64,000 bases of DNA from Butyrivibrio sp. NC2007 (GCF_000421405.1 NZ_ATWY01000004.1:124001-188000), one strand, 5' to 3'; counted from the first letter of the stretch, positions 32,369-42,083 are shown. Made by a program: numbers and translations. The notes: generated from the letters alone by a model not told the origin.

Positions 32369-33724
32369 ATGGAAAAAGTAAAATTCAAAAAAATCATTCG
32401 TACCATATTGATTGTTGTCCTCTCATTATTAACTTTGTCAGGTGCAGCAGTCTTTCTTGTTTATAAAGGTTATGGTGAGTTCTCAATCCCTAGGTGGGCG
32501 CGGCTTAAAAGCAGCTCCTCGATACCGGTTGAAGACTACCATTCAACTCTAAACTACACAGAACCTAAGAACAGCAAAATTCCAAGAATTGATATTCTTA
32601 TGGACGATGATTATAGTCTGAGTAAAACAAATTACACAGAATGCTCTGTCCAAATATCTAATGCAGCAGAGTACAATCTGGACCCTTCAGACGCCAAGAT
32701 AAGAATACGCGGCAATTCAACTCAGTATGCTGACAAAAAGCCATACAAGATCAAGTTCAATGAAAAAACATCCCTTTTCGGCGGCGGTGATGAAAAGAGC
32801 TGGGTTTTACTTGCGAATGCAAACGATATCACCGGATTACACAATTATATTGCCATGGAAATCTACCGCCAAATATCTGCTAAGGATACCTTCGTTCCTA
32901 TGGTTCAGATAGTCAATCTGTATATCAACAATGAGTATCAGGGTGTCTATAATTTGTGCGATCAGATTGAAACCGGCAAAACGCGCGTCCCCATCAGCGG
33001 TAAAGTTAAGTCTACTCCTGAAGAAACAGATTTCTTGTTTGAAAATGACGCTTATGCATACTATGATAAGAGTTCTGACCAAGAAGGTTTGGCCTGGTTT
33101 TGGTTTGACAGATCTATATCCCCATTTGAGATCAAGAGCCCCGACCCGGATGACGATGGGTACACAAGGGAATATACCGCCTACGCCCAAAAACGCTTAG
33201 GTGAAATATATGACATAATACTATCTAAGGACTGGGATGCCATACAACAGGCTGTTGATGTAGATTCCTTCATAAATGGATATCTCGTTTCATTAATAAC
33301 CAATAATGGAGATGTTGCTTACAAGAGCTTATATTACTATCTTCCTTCTGGTGGCAAATTGACATATGGGCCAGTTTGGGATATGGATCTTACTTTTGGA
33401 GCAGGTTCCAATTCATCTGAAGTCATTGTTTATATTAACACATTATGGCTGAAGCTTACTGAGGTCCCTGAGTTTAATCAACGCTTTAAAGAAAGATACA
33501 TGGAAATTTATCCTGGACTAGGGGAATTTATTGAAACAAAGATAGACGAAGCAGTTGATTATTCTGGAAGCGATCTTGAAAATGAATTCAATATTCGTGC
33601 ATCGTGGGGCCGAATAGGCGAAGATGAGTATCAGGCTGCGCAGACCTATGATGAGTCCATCAGCTATATGAAAACTTGGACATATAAAAGGCTTGATTAT
33701 CTAAAGTCACTGTATAACGGATAA
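32369..33724 (+). CDS. CotH-family protein, membrane-anchored
   Basis: 451 residues. An N-terminal membrane anchor (ILIVVLSLLTLSGAAVFLVY) puts the rest outside. The CotH domain includes AKIRIRGNSTQYADKKPYKIKF, WVLLANANDITGLHNYIAMEIY, VNLYINNEYQGVYNLCDQIE and LTYGPVWDMDLTFGAGS, the last resembling the DxDxxFG metal site of CotH atypical protein kinases. CotH genes often accompany VTC and DUF4956 genes, and both are next door in convergent orientation (14 bp gap). Possible role is phosphorylation or modification of a surface protein or polymer; not proven. The Shine-Dalgarno is weak. Confidence 0.85.
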   Translation: MEKVKFKKIIRTILIVVLSLLTLSGAAVFLVYKGYGEFSIPRWARLKSSSSIPVEDYHSTLNYTEPKNSKIPRIDILMDDDYSLSKTNYTECSVQISNAAEYNLDPSDAKIRIRGNSTQYADKKPYKIKFNEKTSLFGGGDEKSWVLLANANDITGLHNYIAMEIYRQISAKDTFVPMVQIVNLYINNEYQGVYNLCDQIETGKTRVPISGKVKSTPEETDFLFENDAYAYYDKSSDQEGLAWFWFDRSISPFEIKSPDPDDDGYTREYTAYAQKRLGEIYDIILSKDWDAIQQAVDVDSFINGYLVSLITNNGDVAYKSLYYYLPSGGKLTYGPVWDMDLTFGAGSNSSEVIVYINTLWLKLTEVPEFNQRFKERYMEIYPGLGEFIETKIDEAVDYSGSDLENEFNIRASWGRIGEDEYQAAQTYDESISYMKTWTYKRLDYLKSLYNG

Positions 33725-33738
33725 CCTTTTACAAAATG

Positions 33739-34416
33739 TCAGAAGGTAGTTTCTCCATCATGCGCCAGCGCAGATACCCCTTTAACACCTTCAATGGAAG
33801 ACAATTTCTTTAGTAGTTCTGAGACGTCCTTAGACGTTATTTCAATAGTCAGATCAAGCGAAGAAGAATAGATATTTCTTGCCTTAACCGTATAATGCTT
33901 AGAATATTCGCTTACTACATCCAATATGCTTTTTTCTAGCTCCAGCGTGTCAGCATTCACTACAAGAATAATAGGCGCTTTGCCTGCAGGAAAATGATCT
34001 AGTAACATCACTATAATCGTAAGTGCAACCGCCAGAACTACTGCATACTCTGCAAATCCTGCTCCACAGATTATACCAGTACTAATTGACCAGAACAGAA
34101 ACATCAGATCCAATGGATTTTTTATTGCCGTTCTGAATCTCACGATGGATAGCGCACCGACCATACCAAGAGAAACCACAATGCTTGACTGGATTGTGAT
34201 TATTATTGCTGCTACAATCAGTGCTACTCCCACAAGACTTATGTTAAATTCTCTGGAATAAAAAGTCTTTCTACACATACGCTTGTACACTGCAAAAATA
34301 TAAGCTGCGATCAATGCGGTAAAAAGAATTGTGAAAATGACCACTTCAAGGTTTATGTCCTTTGCGGAATAACCTTCTAAAAATGATTTTTTAATTATGT
34401 CTCTAATACTAATCAT
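33739..34416 (-). CDS. DUF4956 membrane protein
   Basis: 225 residues from the ATG at 34416, which overlaps the VTC stop as ATGA; a longer frame to 34434 is less likely. Three to four transmembrane segments occur in the first half (VIFTILFTALIAAYIFAVY; GVALIVAAIIITIQSSIVVS; VVLAVALTIIVMLL), with the conserved GMVGALSIVRFRTAIKNPLD between them, and a cytoplasmic C-terminal ferredoxin-like part. DUF4956 proteins regularly pair with VTC-domain proteins; their function is unknown. It is the last gene of the long operon read from 49039. Confidence 0.88.
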   Translation of the reverse strand: MISIRDIIKKSFLEGYSAKDINLEVVIFTILFTALIAAYIFAVYKRMCRKTFYSREFNISLVGVALIVAAIIITIQSSIVVSLGMVGALSIVRFRTAIKNPLDLMFLFWSISTGIICGAGFAEYAVVLAVALTIIVMLLDHFPAGKAPIILVVNADTLELEKSILDVVSEYSKHYTVKARNIYSSSLDLTIEITSKDVSELLKKLSSIEGVKGVSALAHDGETTF

Positions 34417-35111
34417 AAGCCAACTTTCCTGCACAAATAATATTTTGAAAAAGCAGTCTGTACCAAGTTATCCAGCTGCAATGCTGAATGAAGATAATCC
34501 GGCAGATACTCATCAAACTTTACTTCTAACAAAAGCTTACCTGCAGGCATAACCGGCCTCTTCATGTAATCTCCGCTCAGAAAATTTTCGATTCTGTTTG
34601 ATGACGAAAGATACCTGTCAAATGTCACTCTTACATTACCCAGACTATATATGTAGGGTATTCTTTCATATTCAACAATCACTTTTGGCACAAGCATCTT
34701 GCTACGCTGCTGCTCGCCAAACTTTATCAGCAAGGGGTCTATATCGTTTTCATATTTTAGCAATTGACCATTTATAATATCCTCAACCTGCTCCTTTGAG
34801 ATTCTCGCAGATCTTTTTAGAGTTTTACCCCTCTCTTTTCTTTTACACTCCAGCCTTATTCTACTCGTATCATGGTTATATATTCTGATTCTGAGTTTTT
34901 CCCTGGGATCCGTACCATTCTCATTTTCAGTCAGGCATGAATCGTAATAATCGTCAAAGTACAGACTGGTGATCAGATACACCCCTGATGGGCCTACGTG
35001 CTTATCAAGAGGCATTAGCTTTTCTATTCTCTTTCTCAAAATAGCAGCCTCTGAATCCGATATAAAGTACTTGTATTCATGCCTGTACTTATTACTCTTA
35101 TTTTTCATCAT
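34413..35111 (-). CDS. VTC-domain protein (polyphosphate polymerase-like)
   Basis: 232 residues, a tunnel-type triphosphate-binding fold. Visible basic and acidic tunnel residues are RHEYKYFIS, YLITSLYFDDYYDSCLTENE, EKLRIRIYNH, RLECKRKERGKTLKRSA, KVIVEYERIPYI, RVTFDRYLSSS and KLLLEVKFDEYLP. In yeast Vtc4 this domain makes polyphosphate from ATP. Bacterial stand-alone forms next to DUF4956 and CotH are of unproved activity. The gene lies 11 bp after wzt and overlaps the DUF4956 gene by 4 bp. Confidence 0.9.
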   Translation of the reverse strand: MMKNKSNKYRHEYKYFISDSEAAILRKRIEKLMPLDKHVGPSGVYLITSLYFDDYYDSCLTENENGTDPREKLRIRIYNHDTSRIRLECKRKERGKTLKRSARISKEQVEDIINGQLLKYENDIDPLLIKFGEQQRSKMLVPKVIVEYERIPYIYSLGNVRVTFDRYLSSSNRIENFLSGDYMKRPVMPAGKLLLEVKFDEYLPDYLHSALQLDNLVQTAFSKYYLCRKVGL

Positions 35112-35121
35112 AATAAACTCA

Positions 35122-36351
35122 TCAGAGCTTTACGCTCCCCCATGAACTAGCTCGCCATTTAATCTCACCTGGTACATGCTCTCTTGCTATTGTCACATCA
35201 AGGCCACGGACACAATCAAGATCCACACCATCATCATAAGGGTCTAGCACAAACACTGTATAATATGTCTGGTATGTTCCATTTTGGATTTTGGACAGGT
35301 CAACAGACACACAGAACTCCCCCTCAGAACCATCAGGTCCATCAATAACATTATTAAATACCTGCGTTGCAAAAGGATGGTCTGAATCAGACGTAAACTC
35401 AATCCGTATTCCGGCATTATGAACGTCAGCATTGTTCTTATATCTGAACAATATATTCATTTTGTCATCTTTAAACACGTTATCATTTTTGTCCGAAAAC
35501 TCTGCCCAACTCAGCCTGACATCATCTCTTCCGAGCCAACCGGGTCTTATATATCTGGCGAAGTCAGCCGTTGTCTCAGTTTTCACGTTGACACCATTAT
35601 ACATTTTTACCGCATCATCCACCGAACCATCGAAGACCAGCCTGCCATGATTAAGAACAATGCATCTGTCGCACAGATTATGCACTGTTTCCATGTTGTG
35701 GCTAACATAAAGAATTGTCCTTCCTTCAGTCCTTGCTATCTCCTTCATCTTGTCCAGACACTTGTGCTGAAACTTGATGTCTCCAACCGCCAGAACCTCA
35801 TCCATTATCATAATGTCTGAATCCAGGTGGGCAGCAACAGAAAAAGCCAATTTTACATACATTCCGGAGGAATATCTCTTAACAGGAGTGTCTATGAACT
35901 CCTGGCATTCGGAAAATTCAATGATCGAATCCAGCTTGGCATCAATCTCCTGCCTTCTCATTCCCAAGATTGATCCATTTAGGTAAATATTCTCCTTTCC
36001 TGTAAGCTCGGGGTGAAAGCCTGTTCCAACCTCCAGCATACTTGATACCTTGCCATCTATAAATATCCGTCCTCTGGTTGGGATAGTTATTCTGGATATA
36101 AGCTTAAGAAGTGTGGATTTTCCCGCTCCGTTTGAACCAATAATACCGATGCACTCTCCCCTTCTTATCTCCAACGACACATCATCCAGGGCCGTAAATA
36201 CACTGTTATGAACAAGATCATCGGACGAAACACCTTTCTTCAGATTCCTCCTCCGCCTGATGGCATCCTTCAGAGTCTCACCCGTAACAGTTCCCAGAAT
36301 ATAGTCCTTACCAACATTTTCAATTTTCAGAACAACATCATTATCGTTCAA
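35122..36351 (-). CDS. wzt: Polysaccharide ABC exporter, ATP-binding subunit with Wzt C-terminal domain
   Basis: 409 residues. The N-terminal ATPase (about 1 to 240) has Walker A GSNGAGKSTLLKLI, signature YSSGMYVKLAFSVA, Walker B SDIMIMDEVLAVGD and H-loop ILYVSHNMETV. The C-terminal 160 residues (ADVHNAGIRIEFTSDSDHPF; YQTYYTVFVLDPYDDGVD) form the beta-sandwich Wzt carbohydrate-binding domain, which reads the terminal modification of the O-chain in known systems. The start is TTG at 36351 after AGAGGGA, overlapping the GT2 stop by 11 bp. Its partner permease is two genes upstream, with a GT2 between them. Confidence 0.93.
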   Translation of the reverse strand: MNDNDVVLKIENVGKDYILGTVTGETLKDAIRRRRNLKKGVSSDDLVHNSVFTALDDVSLEIRRGECIGIIGSNGAGKSTLLKLISRITIPTRGRIFIDGKVSSMLEVGTGFHPELTGKENIYLNGSILGMRRQEIDAKLDSIIEFSECQEFIDTPVKRYSSGMYVKLAFSVAAHLDSDIMIMDEVLAVGDIKFQHKCLDKMKEIARTEGRTILYVSHNMETVHNLCDRCIVLNHGRLVFDGSVDDAVKMYNGVNVKTETTADFARYIRPGWLGRDDVRLSWAEFSDKNDNVFKDDKMNILFRYKNNADVHNAGIRIEFTSDSDHPFATQVFNNVIDGPDGSEGEFCVSVDLSKIQNGTYQTYYTVFVLDPYDDGVDLDCVRGLDVTIAREHVPGEIKWRASSWGSVKL

Positions 36352-37279
36352 TTCGCTTTATCCCTCTAATATCAATATCCGCCCAATTTTTACCGTAACG
36401 GGTATTTTCTCTAATCCATTGCAATTGTTCTTCAATCATCTCATCGCTATAGCCTTTCATCTTATATATTATGTGATAGACTATAAGCGTTTCAAAGAAG
36501 CGATTATAATTCTCTGCCAGCGGTTCATTGAAGACAATACATTTCTCATAAATATACTCAGTCAAACTGTAAAGTCTGCCAAGCATCGTATTCCTGTCAG
36601 CATTTTGTATTAAAGATCCAGGGGTAAGACGATAGTAATACAACATATCGCATATTCTATACAACGAATGTACATGAAGCATATACTCCAACGTAAAACA
36701 AAGATCTTCTGCAAAAACCTGTCGGGTATCGATAAACCTTATTTTATACTCATCAATTATTCTTTTTCTATAACACTTGAAGCATGCTTCCCATCCTGCT
36801 GTATACGTAGCTATATTATTAATAATATACTCACTTATATCAACTGCTTGTTTTAGCCTAATATGCTCATTCTCCACAGCATAAACAAGCTTTCCAAATA
36901 GGTTTCCCTCTCTGTCAATACGCATTGCATTAAAAGAATATAAATCTGCCAAAGTCTCCTGTTGTGCATCCTCAAGTTTTTCAAGTAGTTGCACAGATAC
37001 ATAGTCATCACTGTCAACAAAGACAATCCACTCACCCTTGGCAACTTCAAGCCCTGCATTTCTAGCAGAGGAGAGTCCACCATTGTTTTTATGGATTACC
37101 TGGCATTTTCCTTCGAAATTTTTTTTAAACTCATCACATATCTCACCTGAATGGTCTGTACTTCCATCATCGACGAGGATAACTTCATAATCCTTAAAGG
37201 TTTGCTCTGCAACCGCCTTAAGGCACTCTCGAATATATAACTCAACATTATAAACAGGAATTATAAAACTATATTTCAT
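36341..37279 (-). CDS. Family 2 glycosyltransferase
   Basis: 312 residues from ATG 37279 (MKYSFIIPVYNVELYIRECL), preceded by GAGG; an earlier TTG inside the permease gene is rejected. GT-A motifs VILVDDGSTDHSGEICDEF, NGGLSSARNAGLEVAKGEW and FVDSDDYVS, then FAEDLCFTLEYML near 205. It lies between wzm and wzt, so it probably builds the polymer exported by that ABC pair. Confidence 0.9.
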   Translation of the reverse strand: MKYSFIIPVYNVELYIRECLKAVAEQTFKDYEVILVDDGSTDHSGEICDEFKKNFEGKCQVIHKNNGGLSSARNAGLEVAKGEWIVFVDSDDYVSVQLLEKLEDAQQETLADLYSFNAMRIDREGNLFGKLVYAVENEHIRLKQAVDISEYIINNIATYTAGWEACFKCYRKRIIDEYKIRFIDTRQVFAEDLCFTLEYMLHVHSLYRICDMLYYYRLTPGSLIQNADRNTMLGRLYSLTEYIYEKCIVFNEPLAENYNRFFETLIVYHIIYKMKGYSDEMIEEQLQWIRENTRYGKNWADIDIRGIKRIER

Positions 37280-37292
37280 ATTATATATGGCC

Positions 37293-38135
37293 TCAGATAA
37301 TATCAATGAAGTCTTTCTCAGTCTGATTATATTGCACCAGTGAAATCATAACTATTACCAGCGTGAACAATGTACTGTAAATAAGAGGGATTACGTGAAT
37401 CTCCCCATTCCCCACTATACAGTAACGAAATGCTTCAACTAAAGATGATATTGGATTAATGTAAACCACGTCCTGTATCAGTTTAGGAAGCTGGCTAGTG
37501 GAATAGATTACAGGCGACACATACATCATAATTGTTGTAAGAAGACCTACAATGTGAGAAAAATCCCTGTACTTAATAGTATTGCATGATACTATAAGCC
37601 CCATTGCAGTACCAAGCGCTGCCATTATCAGTCCTAAGGGAATAAGAAATACTATTCTAGGACCTATCATATTGGCTTCACCGTTAAGAAAGAAAAATAG
37701 CCATACCAATAATGTGACAATCAGCTTAATTCCTACGCGAATCATATTAAAAAACACATTGGCAATCGGCATTATAAGCCTTGGGAAGTAAACCTTTCCA
37801 AAAAGATAACTGTTGTCCAAAAGAACTGTCGTGTTGCTACCAAAGCAGCTGGCAAAGAAATCCCAAGCTACACTTCCTGTCATATAAAAAAGAAAATATG
37901 GCGTACCGTCAGAGGAAAAGCCACCAACATATCCAAAAATAAATGAAAATAACCCGGAATTAATAATAAGGCTGAAAATCAACCAGAGAGGTCCTAGAAT
38001 CGTTTGCTTGTACTGAACCTCATAATTTCTTTTTACCAATGTCCAGACCAGTTCCCTGTACTTAATTATCTCGCCGAAAGGTATCCGTAAAAGGGGAACC
38101 TTTGGCTCAATCACTGTGGTCCACTTCTTGCTCAT
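37293..38135 (-). CDS. wzm: Polysaccharide ABC exporter, permease subunit
   Basis: 280 residues with six transmembrane segments of the ABC-2 type (LGPLWLIFSLIINSGLFSFIFG; MIRVGIKLIVTLLVWLFFFL; LIMAALGTAMGLIVSC; VIPLIYSTLFTLVIVMISLV). The N-terminal amphipathic RELVWTLVKRNYEVQYKQT is typical of Wzm/TagG permeases. With Wzt it moves finished lipid-linked polysaccharide or teichoic-type polymer across the membrane. GAGGAG precedes the ATG; the start is 1 bp from the stop of the GT4 gene. Confidence 0.93.
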   Translation of the reverse strand: MSKKWTTVIEPKVPLLRIPFGEIIKYRELVWTLVKRNYEVQYKQTILGPLWLIFSLIINSGLFSFIFGYVGGFSSDGTPYFLFYMTGSVAWDFFASCFGSNTTVLLDNSYLFGKVYFPRLIMPIANVFFNMIRVGIKLIVTLLVWLFFFLNGEANMIGPRIVFLIPLGLIMAALGTAMGLIVSCNTIKYRDFSHIVGLLTTIMMYVSPVIYSTSQLPKLIQDVVYINPISSLVEAFRYCIVGNGEIHVIPLIYSTLFTLVIVMISLVQYNQTEKDFIDII

Positions 38136-38136
38136 T

Positions 38137-39294
38137 TTACTCCTCGATCAGCTGTTCAATTTCTCTGATACGCTCCTGATAAGTTATAATGCTCTTTCGC
38201 TCCATGATCTTCTTTTTGTAATGTTCATGAAGACTTGGTTCATCAAGAACCCTCTTCATAGCCCTATAAATACCTATTATACTTATAGGCATTACTATGC
38301 CATATTCACTATCACCCAAAAGTTCCCTGACGCCGGAACAGTCTGTCAGGAGCATGGGCACATCGAGTACAGCCGCCTCCTGGCTCACCAGAGAATAGCC
38401 TTCGTAAATCGATGATGAAATAAACCAGTCAGCACAGGCAATATACTTGTATGAGTTGTTTCTGGCTCCAATAAATTTAATGCATTTAGGCTTGATTTTT
38501 TCCAGAAGAGCCTGAATCCTGTCATACTCCACCGGCCACTCTTCCTTACCGCCAACTACGATTATTTCAAAGTTGTACCCCTCATCTTCAAGCGCCTTGG
38601 CCACTTCAATTAGCATAGTGTAGCCTTTCTGCTCATTTATCCTGCCCACACTGACAAACCTTACCGGCTGTTCTTCTTTGGGAAGATCCAGAGAGTCAAT
38701 ATCAACTACCGGCTCCTTGGATTTCTTTATCACATTCTCAACATTGATGGGGTTGTACTTTACTATAAGATTTCCCGGATCACCAATTACATCGCAGATT
38801 CCCTTTTTAATGTCCTGTGAGACGCAGACAACATTTTTAAACTGCTTCATAGCCTCCAGTTCAGCCATAGCATCCCCAAAAACACTTGCAGTATAGTAAT
38901 GATTGTTGTAATCTGTATGATTCCAGGCATACTTAAGGGGAACATTATACGAAAGAGCACTTTTTGCCATCCCCCCCTCCTTCATACACAGCAAAACATC
39001 AAAGTTTTGTTTTTCGATTCGCCAATTCAGGGTACTCTCATACAATCTGCGGTTGATGTAGCTATAGACATGAACAAAGAAATTGGATTTATACTCTTTG
39101 GGTACCTGCTGCGAGATGTATTTGATATCCTCGGGATATTGGTCATAGAAGTTCTCGTAATGTTTATACGTAAGAACTGTAATGTCATATTTCTCGTGCC
39201 AAGCCATTACTAAGTCATACATCAACTTTTCTACCCCGCCTCCAAAGGCAAGGTCATTCATGATAAGTAGTTTCTTTTTCATTTTCGTGCCCAT
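38137..39294 (-). CDS. Family 4 glycosyltransferase
   Basis: 385 residues, GT-B fold. N-terminal KKLLIMNDLAFGGGVEKLMYDL is the acceptor-side glycine loop. The C-terminal donor domain has RFVSVGRINEQKGYTMLIEVA, the SSIYEGYSLVSQEAAVLDVP motif with the EGYSLVSQEA retaining-enzyme signature, and LLTDCSGVRELLGDSEYGIV. A second ATG four codons in (39282) is possible, because neither start has a strong Shine-Dalgarno. It is in the export operon, 11 bp after the acyl carrier protein gene. Confidence 0.88.
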   Translation of the reverse strand: MGTKMKKKLLIMNDLAFGGGVEKLMYDLVMAWHEKYDITVLTYKHYENFYDQYPEDIKYISQQVPKEYKSNFFVHVYSYINRRLYESTLNWRIEKQNFDVLLCMKEGGMAKSALSYNVPLKYAWNHTDYNNHYYTASVFGDAMAELEAMKQFKNVVCVSQDIKKGICDVIGDPGNLIVKYNPINVENVIKKSKEPVVDIDSLDLPKEEQPVRFVSVGRINEQKGYTMLIEVAKALEDEGYNFEIIVVGGKEEWPVEYDRIQALLEKIKPKCIKFIGARNNSYKYIACADWFISSSIYEGYSLVSQEAAVLDVPMLLTDCSGVRELLGDSEYGIVMPISIIGIYRAMKRVLDEPSLHEHYKKKIMERKSIITYQERIREIEQLIEE

Positions 39295-39305
39295 ATTACA
39301 GGTTA

Positions 39306-39545
39306 TTATTGTATCTTTCTATCAATCAGCTCAACTAGCTCTCCAACAGTTTCTACATCCATCAATTCATTTGCAGAAATAGTAATGTTATATGCTCTCT
39401 GTATCTCTGCCAGAATTGTCATAGCTTCAACAGAAGAAAGATCAAGATCATCCATTATTGACGAATCAAGCTGTATCTCGCTCACATCAATGTCACTTAT
39501 ATCCATTATTATTTCTTTTATCTTGTTTAATATCTCTCCGTTCAT
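39306..39545 (-). CDS. Acyl carrier protein
   Basis: 79 residues, four-helix carrier. The phosphopantetheine site is LDLSSVEAM, with S38 as attachment residue; the usual Asp before the serine is a Ser here. The third and fourth helix regions (AEIQRAYNITISANELMDVE; TVGELVELIDRKI) fit the family. It lies 21 bp after an AMP-dependent ligase and close to two acyltransferases, so it should be a dedicated carrier for modification of the exported polymer, not the fatty-acid AcpP. GAGGAG precedes the ATG. Confidence 0.85.
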   Translation of the reverse strand: MNGEILNKIKEIIMDISDIDVSEIQLDSSIMDDLDLSSVEAMTILAEIQRAYNITISANELMDVETVGELVELIDRKIQ

Positions 39546-39566
39546 TTATAATCTCCTCTTATATAA

Positions 39567-40967
39567 TTACCTTTTTATTTTACCATTTGCTGTTTTTTCA
39601 AATTCTGATTCCTGGAACTCTACTTTATTGATTCTTTTAAATATAGGCAGTGAACTGTTTAGTTCTGTGATAAATGCTCTAATTTCCTCCTGATGCTCAA
39701 CATTGGCAAATATTCCCGCATATATCCTGTCGTTTTTTGCAAAGACCTTGCATTCCTTAATATACTTATTCTCGTATAGCTTCTTTTCTATCTCCTCAGG
39801 ACTGACGTTTTCTCCACCAGAAAGAATGATCAAATTCTTTTTGCGGCCTGTGATAAATACATATCCTTCTTCGTCAATATAAGCCAGATCTCCTGTATGA
39901 ACCATTCCATCTATAAGGCATTCCGCTGTGGCTGCTTCATTCTTATAATATCCCTTCATGTTGTATTTGGTTTCTATGCACATCTCGCCATCAACAATTC
40001 TTACATTCACATATGGCAAAGGTTTCCCGATTGATCCCGGATGGGCTAATGCATCTCTATTCACTGTTCCGGCAGCTGCTGTCTCAGTCATACCGTATCC
40101 ATCAAGAACCGTTATTCCTAATTTAACTAATCTATCTGCAAGGATTTCGCTAAGCGTTGCTCCTCCTGATATAATATATTTAAGATTCCCAAATATATCG
40201 TCCCTTCCCCTTTTTATAGCTGCCTCAAGCATTTTAATAAACCCTGGTGTAGCTATCACAATATTGGGATTGAATATTGTTAATTCATGCAACATGTCAC
40301 CAAAATTTTGTGTTGCATGCATAAGCCATCCAGTGTAGACAGCTCCAATCCAATAATAAATACCCATGATATGGTATAAGGGTATTGTTAAATACATAGA
40401 AGTGACATTCTCAAGCAGTTCGGGAATATCATCAGTATTTGTCTGTACCAGATTTTTAATGTTTTCAAATGGTATAACAACACCTTTTGCCTTTCCAGTA
40501 GTCCCTGAAGTATATACAATCATGTAATTATCATCTGAAAACTCATCCATTGCATTATCATATTCAAACCGCTCTTTTCGAGAACAAGTAACTATTTCAG
40601 ACACACTAACCGTAAATGTGGCATGATACTTTTTATATGCATCTGACACTATCAAAATCTCTATATCAGCGTTATCAATAATATACTCAATATTATCAGG
40701 CGATTCAAACTGGTTTATCGGTACCACAACAGCTTTGCCAAGATTAGCCGCAGCCAATAACACCATAGAATCATATGCTCTATTAGAAAGAACTCCTATA
40801 TGCTTCCCGCGTATATCCGAAAACATTCTGTTAAGATTGTTAAACGCCTCATATATATCAGCAGCATAGTCATTATAAGTCAATTCACATATTTGATTAT
40901 CATTATCCAGATATCTGTAAAAAAGTTTTTCCTTTCCTTGCGCAATAGTTTCAAAAAATTTAAACAT
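39567..40967 (-). CDS. AMP-dependent acyl/aminoacyl ligase
   Basis: 466 residues, ANL superfamily. Motif A3 IVYTSGTTGKAKGVVIPF near residue 155, A5 DGYGMTETAAAG near 290, A7 and A8 MVHTGDLAYIDEEGYVFITG with the hinge GRKKNLIILSGGENVSPEEI, and the catalytic lysine near the end in TANGKIKR. It is short, like DltA and carrier-loading ligases. It should activate a carboxylic or amino acid and load the adjacent carrier protein. The binding-pocket residues cannot be read reliably by eye, so substrate is open. GAAAGGAA precedes the ATG; the gene follows the acyltransferase-3 by 15 bp. Confidence 0.9.
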   Translation of the reverse strand: MFKFFETIAQGKEKLFYRYLDNDNQICELTYNDYAADIYEAFNNLNRMFSDIRGKHIGVLSNRAYDSMVLLAAANLGKAVVVPINQFESPDNIEYIIDNADIEILIVSDAYKKYHATFTVSVSEIVTCSRKERFEYDNAMDEFSDDNYMIVYTSGTTGKAKGVVIPFENIKNLVQTNTDDIPELLENVTSMYLTIPLYHIMGIYYWIGAVYTGWLMHATQNFGDMLHELTIFNPNIVIATPGFIKMLEAAIKRGRDDIFGNLKYIISGGATLSEILADRLVKLGITVLDGYGMTETAAAGTVNRDALAHPGSIGKPLPYVNVRIVDGEMCIETKYNMKGYYKNEAATAECLIDGMVHTGDLAYIDEEGYVFITGRKKNLIILSGGENVSPEEIEKKLYENKYIKECKVFAKNDRIYAGIFANVEHQEEIRAFITELNSSLPIFKRINKVEFQESEFEKTANGKIKR

Positions 40968-40982
40968 AGCAGATTTCCTTTC

Positions 40983-42083
40983 TTAACTTGCTTTTTTTAT
41001 GTTCTTAGCTTTTAAAAATATAAAACAAATAATACTATCAATACCAAATCTTAACATCGAAAAAATCCAGTAAGCCGCAACAGTATCCGGGACTTTTTCC
41101 GATACTACATACCACGGAAACCCCATCATCTCAATAGTGTGTATACAGAAAAGGTATAATGATGATCGTCCAATGTACCTTATAAAACCGGATATCAAAC
41201 CATTAAACCTATTTAACCAAAGAAAACAATAAATTGAAAAGATGGAAAATAAACCCGTTTCAATAATGGTTATCGGCCCCAAACCGTAAAAATTATCAGC
41301 CATTTCTATATATTGCCCAAACATATTCATCGCCACTGTTGGCACAAATACAAGTAGCAAGTATAACAATTTCTGCACGGCAGAATGGTCACTTAAGAAA
41401 ACTTTTTTCTTTTTGATATACATTCCCAAGTATAAGTAAAAAACAGAAACCAGGCCGGAACTGATGCACCAAGGACAAAGTTTTAAAAAGCTAAGTCCCC
41501 ATCCCACTGTAGCAACACATATGACCGTAGGAGCTATAAATGATTCTTTAACAAAGTTGACGATTATTGCGAAAATACTCCATCCAAAAAACAAAGCAAG
41601 AAGAAACCAGACCGGGCCACATGAGAATATAGTATAATTGCCAAATTCAACCGTCTTGGAAAGCCCCAGCAAAAATCCAAGTCCAAGTTTTAATGTCTCT
41701 TTTGCTGCTCCCGGAAAGTATCTAAAAAACAAATAATGCATACAAAAATGAAATACAATGGTAATAACAGCGGTCACGAAATAGGGAATCAGCAGCGACT
41801 TTGCCTGTTGTACAATAGTCTTTTTAACATCTCTTTTTCTAAATCCATATCCGGAAACAACAAAAAGGGCCGGCATCATGGAAAAGCCAATCGAAACATA
41901 TAAACTTAATGGCAAAATTAGTAGAATTGGTAATGTATTAAAATAAGTCTGTACCGCAAAATCACCAAATACACTTGGAAAAAGAGATGTTGTGTGCATC
42001 GCAACAACAAAAAACATTCCTATTCCTTTGATCAGGTCAAACATTCCTATCGTATTTTTTATCACATATTTTTCTTTATTCAT
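40983..42083 (-). CDS. Membrane acyltransferase, family 3
   Basis: 366 residues from the ATG at 42083, which lies within the end of the preceding gene. About ten transmembrane segments. The N-terminal motif LIKGIGMFFVVAMHTTSLFP has the catalytic-type His of acyltransferase-3 proteins, and FVVSGYGFRKRD is the second conserved loop. These proteins transfer acetyl or other acyl groups to sugars from the cytoplasmic to the outer face. Here it is bracketed by a condensation-type protein and a ligase/carrier pair, so the acyl group may come from the carrier. Confidence 0.85.
   Translation of the reverse strand: MNKEKYVIKNTIGMFDLIKGIGMFFVVAMHTTSLFPSVFGDFAVQTYFNTLPILLILPLSLYVSIGFSMMPALFVVSGYGFRKRDVKKTIVQQAKSLLIPYFVTAVITIVFHFCMHYLFFRYFPGAAKETLKLGLGFLLGLSKTVEFGNYTIFSCGPVWFLLALFFGWSIFAIIVNFVKESFIAPTVICVATVGWGLSFLKLCPWCISSGLVSVFYLYLGMYIKKKKVFLSDHSAVQKLLYLLLVFVPTVAMNMFGQYIEMADNFYGLGPITIIETGLFSIFSIYCFLWLNRFNGLISGFIRYIGRSSLYLFCIHTIEMMGFPWYVVSEKVPDTVAAYWIFSMLRFGIDSIICFIFLKAKNIKKAS

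Noticed and set aside
39306..39545. Carrier protein judged inactive because Asp falls at the pantetheine site
   Set aside because: That alignment was three residues off; with LDLSSVEAM matched to the LDSLxxVE motif the serine (S38) is in place.
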